From Bacteroidota bacterium (GTDB taxonomy: Bacteria > Bacteroidota > Ignavibacteria > Ignavibacteriales > Ignavibacteriaceae): DNA of 54,356 bases. Below are positions 34,126-42,743 of the stretch, piece after piece. The translations under genes were made by a program, and so were the position numbers. Within the stretch, counting starts at the first letter, position 1; every line of letters starts with the position of its first letter. The stretch covers positions 1-54,356 of the forward strand of contig JADFPP010000013.1 of NCBI GenBank assembly GCA_022562275.1, written 5' to 3'. The notes beneath the pieces are model-generated. The model searched no databases, was not told the DNA's origin, and saw nothing but the letters and a program-made list of their open reading frames with translations.

Positions 34126-34707
34126 TCATCTTTTAAGAGCTTTGGGCTTACCCATAATTTCAGATATTATCACATATTCCTTTAGTGTAGATGGACTTTT
34201 CAATCGTTCTTTAATATTCTTGATTATTCCGGTTGCAGTTGAATCTTTTCTTATTAAACTTTCCTCATAATCAAATGCCTGTTTATCGATTTCCGGACTT
34301 AACTTCTTTTCCCTCTTTTCCAGTTCTTTTCTTTTTATATCCAAGGGGTCTGTAAAAGTATGTTCCGATTCAGTAAGAGTATGAAAACTTTTTTCGGGAA
34401 CAGGTATATAATTTTCCCGGTCTTTAGCACCTTCATACATTTCCTTATCGGTATGAACCTTTGTTTCAGTTTGTTGTGGTTGCCCGATATCAAAGAAGCT
34501 TTCGATTCCCTTTAAAATATCATACTCTCCCGCCTTCGGTTCTTGTAAAGGCGGAATATCAATAATTTTATCTTCCGTTATGTCAGTCCGCTGATGAAGT
34601 GTTAGATCAGACGGTTTTTTTGGAAGAGGTTTCTTTTTCTTAAAAAAGGAAATGATAAAACTTATAATTATAAAGCCATAGATAAGATATTCAAATAGAT
34701 TATCCAT
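34126..34707 (-). CDS. Small membrane-anchored protein linked to FloA, unknown function
   Basis: The 193-residue protein begins [18 protein letters not shown], one membrane anchor at residues 3-20, followed by a KKKKPLPKK basic stop-transfer. The middle (about 30-150) is charged and probably disordered. The C-terminus is a conserved-looking helix ([20 protein letters not shown], then GKPKALKR). The ATG at 34707 overlaps the floA stop by eight bases (ATGGATAA), a typical coupled start; a longer frame from 34749 would overlap floA by 50 bases and is less likely. Its job is unknown; position suggests work with FloA at membrane microdomains. Confidence 0.82.
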   Translation of the reverse strand: MDNLFEYLIYGFIIISFIISFFKKKKPLPKKPSDLTLHQRTDITEDKIIDIPPLQEPKAGEYDILKGIESFFDIGQPQQTETKVHTDKEMYEGAKDRENYIPVPEKSFHTLTESEHTFTDPLDIKRKELEKREKKLSPEIDKQAFDYEESLIRKDSTATGIIKNIKERLKSPSTLKEYVIISEIMGKPKALKR

Positions 34708-35692
34708 TGGGGTCTTTCTTCTTATCTTCCGGTTTAGAGATTGACTCACGCATTTGTGTGTCTGCCTGAACGTTTCTCAAATTATAATAATCCATTACAC
34801 CAAGGTTTCCTGATCTGAAAGCTTCTGAGATAGCTTTTGGAATTTCTGCCTCGGCTTCTACAACTCTTGCTCTTTGTTTAGCAACCTCGGCAATATTTTC
34901 CTGTTCAGTTGCTACTGCTGAAGCACGTCTTTCTTCTGCTTTTGCACGTGCAACTTTAAGATCTGCTTCTGCCTGATCGGTTTGAAGAATAGCACCGATG
35001 TTCTGTCCTATATCAACATCAGCAATATCAATCGATAGAATTTCGAAAGCTGTTCCGGCATCCAACCCTTTTGCCAACACGCTCTTAGATATTTTATCCG
35101 GGTTTTCTAAAACCAGTTTATGTGTCTCACTCGATCCGATTGTTGATACAATGCCTTCGCCAACTCGTGCTAAAACTGTTGCTTCACCGGCACCGCCAAC
35201 CAGCCGTTCAATATTTGTACGAACAGTTACCCGTGCAATTGCTTTTAGCTGAATACCATCTTTTGCAACGGCAGAAACCACAGGGGTTTCAATTACTTTT
35301 GGCAGAACAGACATATTAACTGCTTCAAGAACATTTCTTCCGGCAAGATCAATAGCTGCAGCTCTCTCAAAAGTCAAACCCAAATTCGCCTTATCTGCAG
35401 ATATTAATGCGTTAATAACATTAGGAACATTTCCACCTGCAAGCAAGTGGGCTTCTAATTTTCCCATCTCTACCGCAACACCTGCTTTGACAGCAGCGAT
35501 CATAGCGTTAACAATTATGCTCGGCGGAACCCTTCTTAATCTCATCCCTATCAAATCCTGAAAGATTCTTATTTTTACTCCTGATGCAATTGCCGCAATG
35601 TATAACCGGACAGGAATAAAGTATAAAAATAGAATTACTATAAATCCTATTGCAATAATTATTATAAGTGATAGACCTGTTAATGCTTCCAT
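34700..35692 (-). CDS. floA: Flotillin-like protein FloA
   Basis: FloA scaffolds ordered membrane domains. The 330-residue protein has an N-terminal hairpin-like membrane region ([20 protein letters not shown], about 8-27, and a second near 30-40). A SPFH-like domain follows, with [54 protein letters not shown] and VARVGEGIV-type repeats. The coiled, alanine/glutamate-rich tail has [17 protein letters not shown]. Length and motifs match the FloA (formerly UPF0365) family closely. It is the first gene of a two-gene operon. Confidence 0.96.
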   Translation of the reverse strand: MEALTGLSLIIIIAIGFIVILFLYFIPVRLYIAAIASGVKIRIFQDLIGMRLRRVPPSIIVNAMIAAVKAGVAVEMGKLEAHLLAGGNVPNVINALISADKANLGLTFERAAAIDLAGRNVLEAVNMSVLPKVIETPVVSAVAKDGIQLKAIARVTVRTNIERLVGGAGEATVLARVGEGIVSTIGSSETHKLVLENPDKISKSVLAKGLDAGTAFEILSIDIADVDIGQNIGAILQTDQAEADLKVARAKAEERRASAVATEQENIAEVAKQRARVVEAEAEIPKAISEAFRSGNLGVMDYYNLRNVQADTQMRESISKPEDKKKDPNG

Positions 35693-35876
35693 AATTATCT
35701 CCTTTTTTTATTTACTTATAATGGTATTACTAATATACTTCTTTCTTAAGAATTATTTACCAATTATACTAATATGCAGTGGCTTATTGAAATTCTTACG
35801 TTATTGTTAATTAGCAGTTTGCGACTCTCCTCAGAGATTAATCTCATTTTTTACTTTTGATGCAGGAACAAAGAAA

Positions 35877-36056
35877 TTTAATAACTCACCTTACGTAAAG
35901 GAATGATTTTTGTCATATTGATCCCGATTCATCGAGGAGAAATATCTCCAAATAGTGCAAATCGTAAACCTTGAGATTCTTCTCCGAAGGAGTCCTTTGG
36001 ACATCCGGCAAATGCCGGATTCAGAATGACAATTTTGCTTAAGGTGACTTAATAAT
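35877..36056. mobile_element. MITE-like nested inverted repeat upstream of clpC
   Basis: Outer arms TTTAATAACTCACCTTA (35877-35893) and its imperfect complement (36040-36056) match at 14 of 17 positions. Inside them a second pair, TGTCATATTGATCC (from 35911) and GGATTCAGAATGACA (to 36031), is also inverted. The core has several short hairpins: GGAG/CTCC, CTCC-GAA-GGAG, TCC-TTT-GGA, and TCCGGCA-AA-TGCCGGA at 36004-36019. No open frame is present. It occupies a third of the 564-base region between floA and clpC; the rest is AT-rich with nothing recognised. Confidence 0.66.
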
Positions 36057-36256
36057 TAATAAGAACTAAATTATTGAGCTTATATTGGCATTTTTTTTGC
36101 TTACTTTACTAATTGAAAAATTGATGAAAATCACAAAATTTGTTTATTTTAGTATTTATATTCTGTTAGGAAGTTGCTTCTATTTTATATATATATAGCA
36201 ATAACAGTTAATAGCTTCTGAAAACCAAATTTTTATAAATGCAGTAAGGAAACATT

Positions 36257-38758
36257 ATGGATGGAAATTTTTCTGATAGATTACAAGATGTAATCAGGTT
36301 AAGTCGAGAAGAAGCGATAAGACTAGGGCATGATTATATAGGCACTGAACATCTTTTATTAGGGATAATACGTGAAGGGCAAGGGGTTGCTGTAAGGATT
36401 TTGAGAAATCTTGATTGTGATTTAATGAAGTTGAAAAAAGCAATTGAAGATACAGTAAGAACCACTGGCGGAACACTAACCATAGGCAACATCCCGCTTA
36501 CCAAGCAGGCTGAAAAAGTATTAAAAATTACCCAGATAGAATCTAAGATTTACAAAGCAGATGTTATCGGCACAGAACATCTTTTACTTTCTTTGTTGAG
36601 AGATGAAGATAACATAGCAACTCAAATTTTACATCAGTTTAATGTTACTTATGATACAGCCCGGGCTGAATTGAATGAAATGTTAACCAGTAAAGATCCT
36701 AAGGATAGCTCCGCAAGACCATTTACAAAGGATAAGAAAAGTGAGAAGACAAAAACTCCTGTACTCGATAATTTTGGGCGTGACTTAACAAAGCTTGCAA
36801 TAGAAGATAAACTTGATCCTGTTGTAGGCAGAGATAAAGAAATTGAACGTGTGGCCCAGATTTTAAGCCGCAGGAAGAAAAATAATCCCGTTTTAATTGG
36901 TGAGCCGGGTGTTGGAAAAACTGCCATTGCCGAAGGGTTAGCACTCAGAATAGTACAAAAAAAGGTACCGAGAACATTACAGGATAAAAGAGTTGTAACG
37001 TTGGATTTAGCGGGATTGGTTGCCGGCACAAAATATAGAGGGCAGTTTGAAGAAAGAATGAAAGCTTTAATGAATGAACTTGAAAAAGCAAAAGATATTA
37101 TTCTTTTTATTGACGAGTTACATACCATAGTTGGTGCGGGCGGTGCATCGGGTTCATTAGATGCCTCAAATATGTTTAAACCGGCGTTAGCACGTGGAGA
37201 TTTACAATGCATAGGAGCCACAACTTTAGATGAATATAGAAAGTATGTTGAGACTGACGGTGCATTGGACAGACGTTTTCAAAAAGTAATGATTGATCCT
37301 CCATCCTACGATGAAACTATTGAGATACTCGATAATATTAAATTTAAATATGAAGAACATCATCACGTAAAATATTCCAAACAAGCAATTCAAAATGCTG
37401 TTAAACTTAGTAACAGATATATTACCGACAGGCACTTACCCGATAAAGCAATTGATGTAATTGATGAAGCTGGCTCGAGAGTACATATGGGTAATTTTGA
37501 AGTTCCGGAAGAAGTACTGAACCTGGAAAGTGAAATAGAAGCAGTGCGGCACGAAAAAGCTACCGTAGTTAAGCATCAAGACTATGAAGAAGCTGCAAAA
37601 TTGAGGGACAAGGAGCGAAATCTTCAATCCGATCTCGATATAGCACAAAGAGAATGGGATGCTAAAACAAAAGATATTGTACATGATGTTACGGAAGAAG
37701 ATATTGCAACTGTGGTAGCAATGATGACCGGTATACCTGTTAACAGGATTGCTCAAACAGAATCTGAAAAGCTGCTTAAGATGGAAGATTCCCTTAAGGA
37801 ATATATTGTTGGGCAGGACGAAGCAATTACAAAACTAACTAAAGCAATTAGAAGAACAAGAGCCGGATTAAAAAATCCTAATAAACCTATTGGTAGTTTT
37901 ATATTTCTTGGTCCAACCGGTGTTGGTAAAACAGAATTGTGCAAAGCATTGGCAAAGTATCTGTTCGATTCAGAAGATTCACTTGTACGGATTGATATGA
38001 GCGAATACATGGAAAAATTCTCACTTTCAAGATTAGTTGGAGCACCTCCGGGATATGTTGGATATGAAGAAGGAGGACAGCTAACAGAAAAAGTAAGAAG
38101 GAAACCATATTCTGTAGTTTTATTTGATGAAATAGAAAAAGCGCATCCGGATATTTTCGGCATTCTTCTTCAGGTACTAGACGACGGACTTTTGACTGAT
38201 AGTCTTGGCAGAAAGGTAGATTTCCGTAATACAATTATTATCATGACATCTAACGTAGGAACGAGAGATATTCGTGATGTTGGTTCTTTTGGATTTGGCG
38301 ATGAATCAAAAGAAAAAGACAAACATGCTCAACTGAAAAATGCTGTTGAAGATGCGATGAAGAAACTATTCAATCCTGAATTCATTAACAGAATTGATGA
38401 TACAATTGTATTCAGGAAACTCACCAAAGAAGATATAATGAAGATAATTGAAATTGAGATTCAAGGTCTATACAAGAATCTTGAAGAAAACAAACTCGAT
38501 CTTCTTCTGGATCAAACGGCAAAGGAATTTTTAGTTGATAAAGGATTTGATGAAAAGTTTGGAGCAAGACCCCTAAAACGCGCCATCCAGAAGTTTATTG
38601 AAGATCCTTTAGCTGAAGAAATTTTAAGAGGTTCGTTCAAAGAAGGCACTAAAATAGTTGCAAAGCACGTTGAAGAGGCAGAGGAACTTGTCTTTTATGA
38701 TGAGTCGTTTGAAAAAGAAAGTCCGAGCGAAGAACCGGAAAAATCTGATACAAACTGA
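36257..38758 (+). CDS. clpC: ClpC-type AAA+ unfoldase of the Clp protease
   Basis: ClpC unfolds proteins and feeds them to ClpP; no clpP is in the window. The 833-residue protein has two N-domain repeats (residues about 4-145, each with GTEHLLL). The first AAA+ module has Walker A GEPGVGKT near 214. A UVR-like middle region contains DYEEAAKLRDKERNLQ near 435-450. The second AAA+ module has Walker A GPTGVGKTE near 551 and Walker B VVLFDEIEKAH, followed by the D2-small domain (GARPLKRAIQKFIEDPL). The acidic C-tail is short. It is monocistronic with its own terminator. No CtsR-like operator was recognised; the MITE-like element lies about 200 bases upstream. Confidence 0.96.
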   Translation: MDGNFSDRLQDVIRLSREEAIRLGHDYIGTEHLLLGIIREGQGVAVRILRNLDCDLMKLKKAIEDTVRTTGGTLTIGNIPLTKQAEKVLKITQIESKIYKADVIGTEHLLLSLLRDEDNIATQILHQFNVTYDTARAELNEMLTSKDPKDSSARPFTKDKKSEKTKTPVLDNFGRDLTKLAIEDKLDPVVGRDKEIERVAQILSRRKKNNPVLIGEPGVGKTAIAEGLALRIVQKKVPRTLQDKRVVTLDLAGLVAGTKYRGQFEERMKALMNELEKAKDIILFIDELHTIVGAGGASGSLDASNMFKPALARGDLQCIGATTLDEYRKYVETDGALDRRFQKVMIDPPSYDETIEILDNIKFKYEEHHHVKYSKQAIQNAVKLSNRYITDRHLPDKAIDVIDEAGSRVHMGNFEVPEEVLNLESEIEAVRHEKATVVKHQDYEEAAKLRDKERNLQSDLDIAQREWDAKTKDIVHDVTEEDIATVVAMMTGIPVNRIAQTESEKLLKMEDSLKEYIVGQDEAITKLTKAIRRTRAGLKNPNKPIGSFIFLGPTGVGKTELCKALAKYLFDSEDSLVRIDMSEYMEKFSLSRLVGAPPGYVGYEEGGQLTEKVRRKPYSVVLFDEIEKAHPDIFGILLQVLDDGLLTDSLGRKVDFRNTIIIMTSNVGTRDIRDVGSFGFGDESKEKDKHAQLKNAVEDAMKKLFNPEFINRIDDTIVFRKLTKEDIMKIIEIEIQGLYKNLEENKLDLLLDQTAKEFLVDKGFDEKFGARPLKRAIQKFIEDPLAEEILRGSFKEGTKIVAKHVEEAEELVFYDESFEKESPSEEPEKSDTN

Positions 38759-38782
38759 CAATATTTTTTTTACTAAGTTATT

Positions 38783-38813
38783 AAAAGCGTATTTTATTAA
38801 TACGCTTTTTTTT
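38783..38813 (+). terminator. Rho-independent terminator of clpC
   Basis: An 11-pair stem (AAAAGCGTATT at 38783-38793 and its complement at 38799-38809) has a five-base loop and is followed by T residues. Confidence 0.88.
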
Positions 38814-38858
38814 ATTTAAATTTACAATTATTTTTTTCACTAACACGAGAAACTGATT

Positions 38859-39146
38859 ATGCCTTTATTAAAATCAATGGAAATAGACAGAAAGCTTTCT
38901 GATCTTCCGGGTTGGAATTATACAGATAAGCGTATCGGGAAAGTATATGAATTAAGTAATTTTAGAGAAGCGTTGGATTTTGTAGTAAAAATTGGAGAAG
39001 CCGCTGAGTATATGAATCACCATCCGGATATTTTTATTCATTCCTGGAATAAGGTAAAGATAACTATATCCACACACAGCGAAGGAGGAGTAACCGAAAA
39101 GGATTTTATACTGGCTGGTAAAGTTGAGAAGCTTAAAAATGAGTGA
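38859..39146 (+). CDS. phhB: Pterin-4a-carbinolamine dehydratase
   Basis: The enzyme dehydrates 4a-hydroxytetrahydropterin, and related proteins serve in pterin or molybdopterin chemistry. The 95-residue length fits. The active-site signature is present: EYMNHHPDIFIHSWNKVKIT, followed by STHSEGGVTEKD, with the His-His-Pro, Trp, and Thr-His residues. No aromatic hydroxylase gene is nearby, so the physiological substrate is open. Its 3' end overlaps the next gene by eight bases (ATGAGTGA), indicating a coupled operon phhB-TPR-pyrE. Confidence 0.94.
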   Translation: MPLLKSMEIDRKLSDLPGWNYTDKRIGKVYELSNFREALDFVVKIGEAAEYMNHHPDIFIHSWNKVKITISTHSEGGVTEKDFILAGKVEKLKNE

Positions 39147-39450
39147 TAGATTAAAATCACTTTTAGAGTTGTACAGTAAGGATCCAAATGATTCGTTTGT
39201 GGTTTACGGAATTGCATTGGAGCATATTTCAGCAGGGAACTACGAACAAGCAGAAAAGTATTTGACTTCTTTAATGGAAAGGGACCCCGACTATGTTCCT
39301 GCTTATATGCAATTAGCACGTGTGAAAGAAAATCTTAACAGGATAGAAGAAGCAAAAGAAGTTTATAGAAACGGGATAGATGTTGCTAAAAAAAATAATG
39401 AATTGCGAACGGCAACTGAGATGGAGGAATTCTTAAGTGAGCTTGAGTGA
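39139..39450 (+). CDS. Small TPR protein
   Basis: This 103-residue soluble protein is made of about two and a half tetratricopeptide units. They are DSFVVYGIALEHISAGNYEQ followed by AEKYLTSLMERDP, then VPAYMQLARVKENLNRIEEA followed by KEVYRNGIDVA. It should act as a protein-binding adaptor; the partner is unknown. The ATG at 39139 overlaps the phhB stop and is preferred to a TTG five codons earlier. The end overlaps pyrE by 14 bases. Confidence 0.86.
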   Translation: MSDRLKSLLELYSKDPNDSFVVYGIALEHISAGNYEQAEKYLTSLMERDPDYVPAYMQLARVKENLNRIEEAKEVYRNGIDVAKKNNELRTATEMEEFLSELE

Positions 39451-40021
39451 AGGAGAAATTCTAAAAATTTTTGAAGATACTGATGCACTCCTTAATGGTC
39501 ATTTTCTTTTAACTTTAGGAAGACATAGTAAAGAATATTTTCAATGTGCAAAAGTTTTACAATATCCTGAATACGCAAAACAACTCTGTTCAATTATTGC
39601 AAAGCATTTTAGTGATGCGGAAATTGATACTATAATTTCACCGGCAATTGGTGGATTAGTGGTTGGACAGGAAGTTGCCACGCAGCTGAATAAAAAATTT
39701 ATATTCGCTGAAAGGGATAATAAAGAACTTACGCTTCGCAGGGGTTTTGCAATTAGAGAAGGCGAAAAGGTTTTAGTGTGCGAAGATGTTGTAACTACAG
39801 GAGGTTCGGTATTCGAGACTATTGAAATCGTTAACTCAAATAATGCCTATGTAGCTGGAATTGGATTTATTGTTGACAGAAGCAACGGTAAAATTGATTT
39901 CGGTTATTCGCAAGTAAGCGTTGTAAAATTAAATCTTAAATCCTTTCAACCCGATGAGTGTCCTTATTGTTTAAAAGGACAGGAACTAATCGAGCCGGGC
40001 TCGAGAAAAGTGCATGCCTGA
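39437..40021 (+). CDS. pyrE: Orotate phosphoribosyltransferase
   Basis: PyrE makes orotidine monophosphate from orotate and PRPP in pyrimidine synthesis. The 194-residue protein has an N-terminal hood (LLNGHFLLTLGRHSKEYFQC), a catalytic lysine/arginine loop region (FAERDNKELTLRRGF) and the PRPP signature VLVCEDVVTTGGSV near residues 113-126. The start is GTG at 39437 inside the TPR gene; TTG two codons later is a weaker choice. A short palindrome (CTGATAG-A-CTATCAG) overlaps the stop codon. Confidence 0.95.
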   Translation: MSLSEGEILKIFEDTDALLNGHFLLTLGRHSKEYFQCAKVLQYPEYAKQLCSIIAKHFSDAEIDTIISPAIGGLVVGQEVATQLNKKFIFAERDNKELTLRRGFAIREGEKVLVCEDVVTTGGSVFETIEIVNSNNAYVAGIGFIVDRSNGKIDFGYSQVSVVKLNLKSFQPDECPYCLKGQELIEPGSRKVHA

Positions 40022-40075
40022 TAGACTATCAGCTTATTATCTTAAAATATTTTATTACATGAAATTTCAAATAAA

Positions 40076-41344
40076 ATGCGGACTATTTTTATTTTTTTAT
40101 CAGTAACTGCAACTGTTTTTCCCCAGTTAATTTTTGATGAACTTTTTTACGATAAAACTTTACGTGTGGATTATTTTCATACAGGAAATAGTGAAAGTGA
40201 TTCCTATTCGATTGATGAACTAATTGAAGAACCCTTTTGGGGAGGATCAAAAGTAAATTTAATTGATAAATTCAACTATGGTAAGTACAAAGTGGAAGTG
40301 CACGATCAAACAAGCGGTATAATGATCTATTCGCGATCTTATACAACTTTGTTTAATGAATGGCAGAAAACTAATGAGGCAAATCAGACAACAAAATCGT
40401 TCAGTGAATCTTTTGTTTTACCTTTTCCAAAGAAACCGGTGAGACTGGAATTTTACAGCAGAAATAAAATAAACGAGTTTATCAATAAGTATGAATATAA
40501 TATTGATCCTGAAAGTTATTTTATTAATTCAGAAAGAAGTACAAAATATAAAAAATTCGAAGTAATGATCTCAGGTGAACCGGCTAAAAAAGTTGATATT
40601 GTTTTTATTCCGGATGGTTATACAAGTGAAGAAATGGATAAATTTAAACTGGATTGCGATCGATTTGCAGGATATTTATTTGGAAGTACACCGTACACAG
40701 AAAATAAAAACAAATTCAACATTTGGGGTATAATGGCTCCTTCTGAGGATTCTGGAACAGATATTCCAGCGAAAAATATTTGGGTGAATACAGTTGTTGG
40801 AACAACATTTTATACTTTTGATCTTAATAGATATTTAATGACAAGAGCAAATAAGGAATTGAGGACAATTGCATCTTATGCCCCTTACGATCAAATATAT
40901 ATCATTGTGAATTCCAGTAATTACGGAGGTGGTTCAATTTACAATTTTTATTCTGTTTGCGTTAGTGATAACAGATATTCGGATTATATTTTTGTGCATG
41001 AATTCGGACATGGCTTTGCTTCGTTGGGCGATGAATATTCTACATCAGATGTAACTTATGAAGATTTCTATTCTACCGAAGTTGAACCTTTAGATCCGAA
41101 TTTAACTACACTAATAAATTTTGAATCAAAGTGGAAAGACCTTGTTGAAGAGAGCACGCCGATACCTACACCTAATACAGAAGAGTACAAAAATAAAGTT
41201 GGAGCGTTTGAAGGAGGCGGCTATATGAAAAAAGATATATTTCGACCGACTGAAAACTGTACAATGAAATCAATCTCAGTTGATAACTTTTGTCCGGTTT
41301 GTAAACGAGCAATTCAAAAAATGATAGATTTTTATACAAAGTAA
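40076..41344 (+). CDS. Secreted M64-family metallopeptidase
   Basis: A short signal peptide (RTIFIFLSVTATVFPQ) precedes an N-terminal beta domain (about 20-150). The M64 catalytic domain starts at VDIVFIPDGYTSEEMDKF. The zinc motif is HEFGHGFASLGDEY near residue 308, and a downstream CTMKS methionine region and two CxxC-like cysteines (FCPVCKRAIQKM) complete the family pattern. Members cleave IgA in one studied case, but most act on unknown extracellular substrates. There is no type IX sorting domain, so the protein may stay in the periplasm. It is followed 16 bases later by a SpoIIE-type phosphatase gene. Confidence 0.9.
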   Translation: MRTIFIFLSVTATVFPQLIFDELFYDKTLRVDYFHTGNSESDSYSIDELIEEPFWGGSKVNLIDKFNYGKYKVEVHDQTSGIMIYSRSYTTLFNEWQKTNEANQTTKSFSESFVLPFPKKPVRLEFYSRNKINEFINKYEYNIDPESYFINSERSTKYKKFEVMISGEPAKKVDIVFIPDGYTSEEMDKFKLDCDRFAGYLFGSTPYTENKNKFNIWGIMAPSEDSGTDIPAKNIWVNTVVGTTFYTFDLNRYLMTRANKELRTIASYAPYDQIYIIVNSSNYGGGSIYNFYSVCVSDNRYSDYIFVHEFGHGFASLGDEYSTSDVTYEDFYSTEVEPLDPNLTTLINFESKWKDLVEESTPIPTPNTEEYKNKVGAFEGGGYMKKDIFRPTENCTMKSISVDNFCPVCKRAIQKMIDFYTK

Positions 41345-41360
41345 GGCAAAATATTTATTT

Positions 41361-42593
41361 ATGAATCAAAAAAAATTATATAAACTTGTAGAAACAATCG
41401 CTTCACAACGCTTTTCTTCGGAAGAGAAACTGCTTACAGAAGTTCTTGACCAAATTGTTGAAAATGAAAATATAAAAATTACCAGCGGTAGGATTTGGAA
41501 ATTAAACCGGGAAAAACGATCCTATAAAATTATTTATCAAACCGGAATATTTGAAAAGTTGAAACGAGGTTTTGAGATAAAAGTAGGTGAGTATCCCACA
41601 TTCGATTTGATTACAAAAGAACGAACAATTTTAGGTAATGAAACACACAAAGTATTGATAGAAAAAGGAATATTTAAATACTCTGCTTCTGGTGTTGGTT
41701 CAAAATTAAAAATAAATGATCATTGTTACTACGAATACATTCTTGCTTTGAACAGTGATAAGATTGACAATGAATTAAGACTAAATCTAAATATAATTGC
41801 AACCGCACTAACATCTCAAATAAAGCAAAGAAGATATTCTGCAAGCGCATCTCATCTTAAAGCAGATATTGATAAAGCCAGACAGCTGCAAAAAAGTATT
41901 CTCCCCGAACATGAACATAGGTTTGGCGATTATGAAATTTATGGTGTTACCAGTCCTGCCGAAATTGTGGGCGGTGATTTCTTCGATTACTTAGAAGCCG
42001 GAGAGGAAAGTGAACGGCTTGGTATTGTGGTAGGCGACGCAGCCAGTAAAGGTGTAGGTGCTGCTGCTGAAGCAATGTATATATCTGGAGCATTAAGAAT
42101 GGCAAGTAGTTTTGAGATAAAAATTTCTCCGATTATGCGAAGGATGAATCAACTTGTTAATAGAATATTTGAAGATGATAAGTTTGCTTCATTATTTTAC
42201 GGTGAACTTTCCATGCATAAAGGTGGATTATTTCTTTACGCTAATGCAGGTCACAATCCTCCGATTTTTTACAAAGCTGAATCCGGTAAGATTGAAATTT
42301 TAGATACAACCGGTCCGCTTCTTGGTCCCGTACCCAACGCTCCATATTACATTGAAAGTATTAATTTTTCTAAAGGAGATGTGTTGTTGTTATTTTCCGA
42401 TGGAATAACAGAAACTTCTGATTCTAAATTTGAGCAGTATGGTGATGACAGACTAATAAATATATTTAAAGAAGTGAGTTCTTTTTCATCAAAAGAAATT
42501 GTTTTGAAAATATTGGATGATGTAGTTATTTATTCGAAGAATGGCAGCTACTCCGATGATAAAACTTTAGTTGCAATTAAAAGAATTGACTGA
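41361..42593 (+). CDS. Soluble SpoIIE-type phosphatase with GAF-like N-terminus
   Basis: The 410-residue protein has an N-terminal GAF-like sensor (about 5-160) and a linker (KADIDKARQLQKSILPEHEH). The PP2C domain covers about 190-408, with VGGDFFDYL, DAASKGVGAAAEAM, AGHNPPIF, FSDGITETSD and SDDKTLVAI. In DVSGKG the Val-Ser pair is replaced by Ala-Ala-Ser-Lys, and DDITLV by DDKTLV. The metal-binding aspartates are kept. It is the fourth intact phosphatase of this type in the window, but it is separate from the STAS/kinase block. Confidence 0.92.
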   Translation: MNQKKLYKLVETIASQRFSSEEKLLTEVLDQIVENENIKITSGRIWKLNREKRSYKIIYQTGIFEKLKRGFEIKVGEYPTFDLITKERTILGNETHKVLIEKGIFKYSASGVGSKLKINDHCYYEYILALNSDKIDNELRLNLNIIATALTSQIKQRRYSASASHLKADIDKARQLQKSILPEHEHRFGDYEIYGVTSPAEIVGGDFFDYLEAGEESERLGIVVGDAASKGVGAAAEAMYISGALRMASSFEIKISPIMRRMNQLVNRIFEDDKFASLFYGELSMHKGGLFLYANAGHNPPIFYKAESGKIEILDTTGPLLGPVPNAPYYIESINFSKGDVLLLFSDGITETSDSKFEQYGDDRLINIFKEVSSFSSKEIVLKILDDVVIYSKNGSYSDDKTLVAIKRID

Positions 42594-42743
42594 TAACTGG
42601 GTATATTTACACGTCAATCATGTTGAAACAATAAATCTAAACATAACATAAATCAGATATTGTTCACCAAGCCTGCTGCTGTAAGAAAATTCAGAGTAAT
42701 GATTAATTAAGAAATCGGAGATTTGCCTTAAGTAAGTCGTTGC

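Noticed and set aside
35693-36256. Riboswitch or CtsR/HrcA-type operator before clpC
   Set aside because: The hairpins belong to a nested inverted repeat of transposon-like layout, and no known operator sequence was found.
36649-37221. A 190-codon frame antisense to clpC
   Set aside because: It lies wholly inside the strongly conserved ClpC coding frame, has no ribosome site, and its composition is the mirror of ClpC codons.
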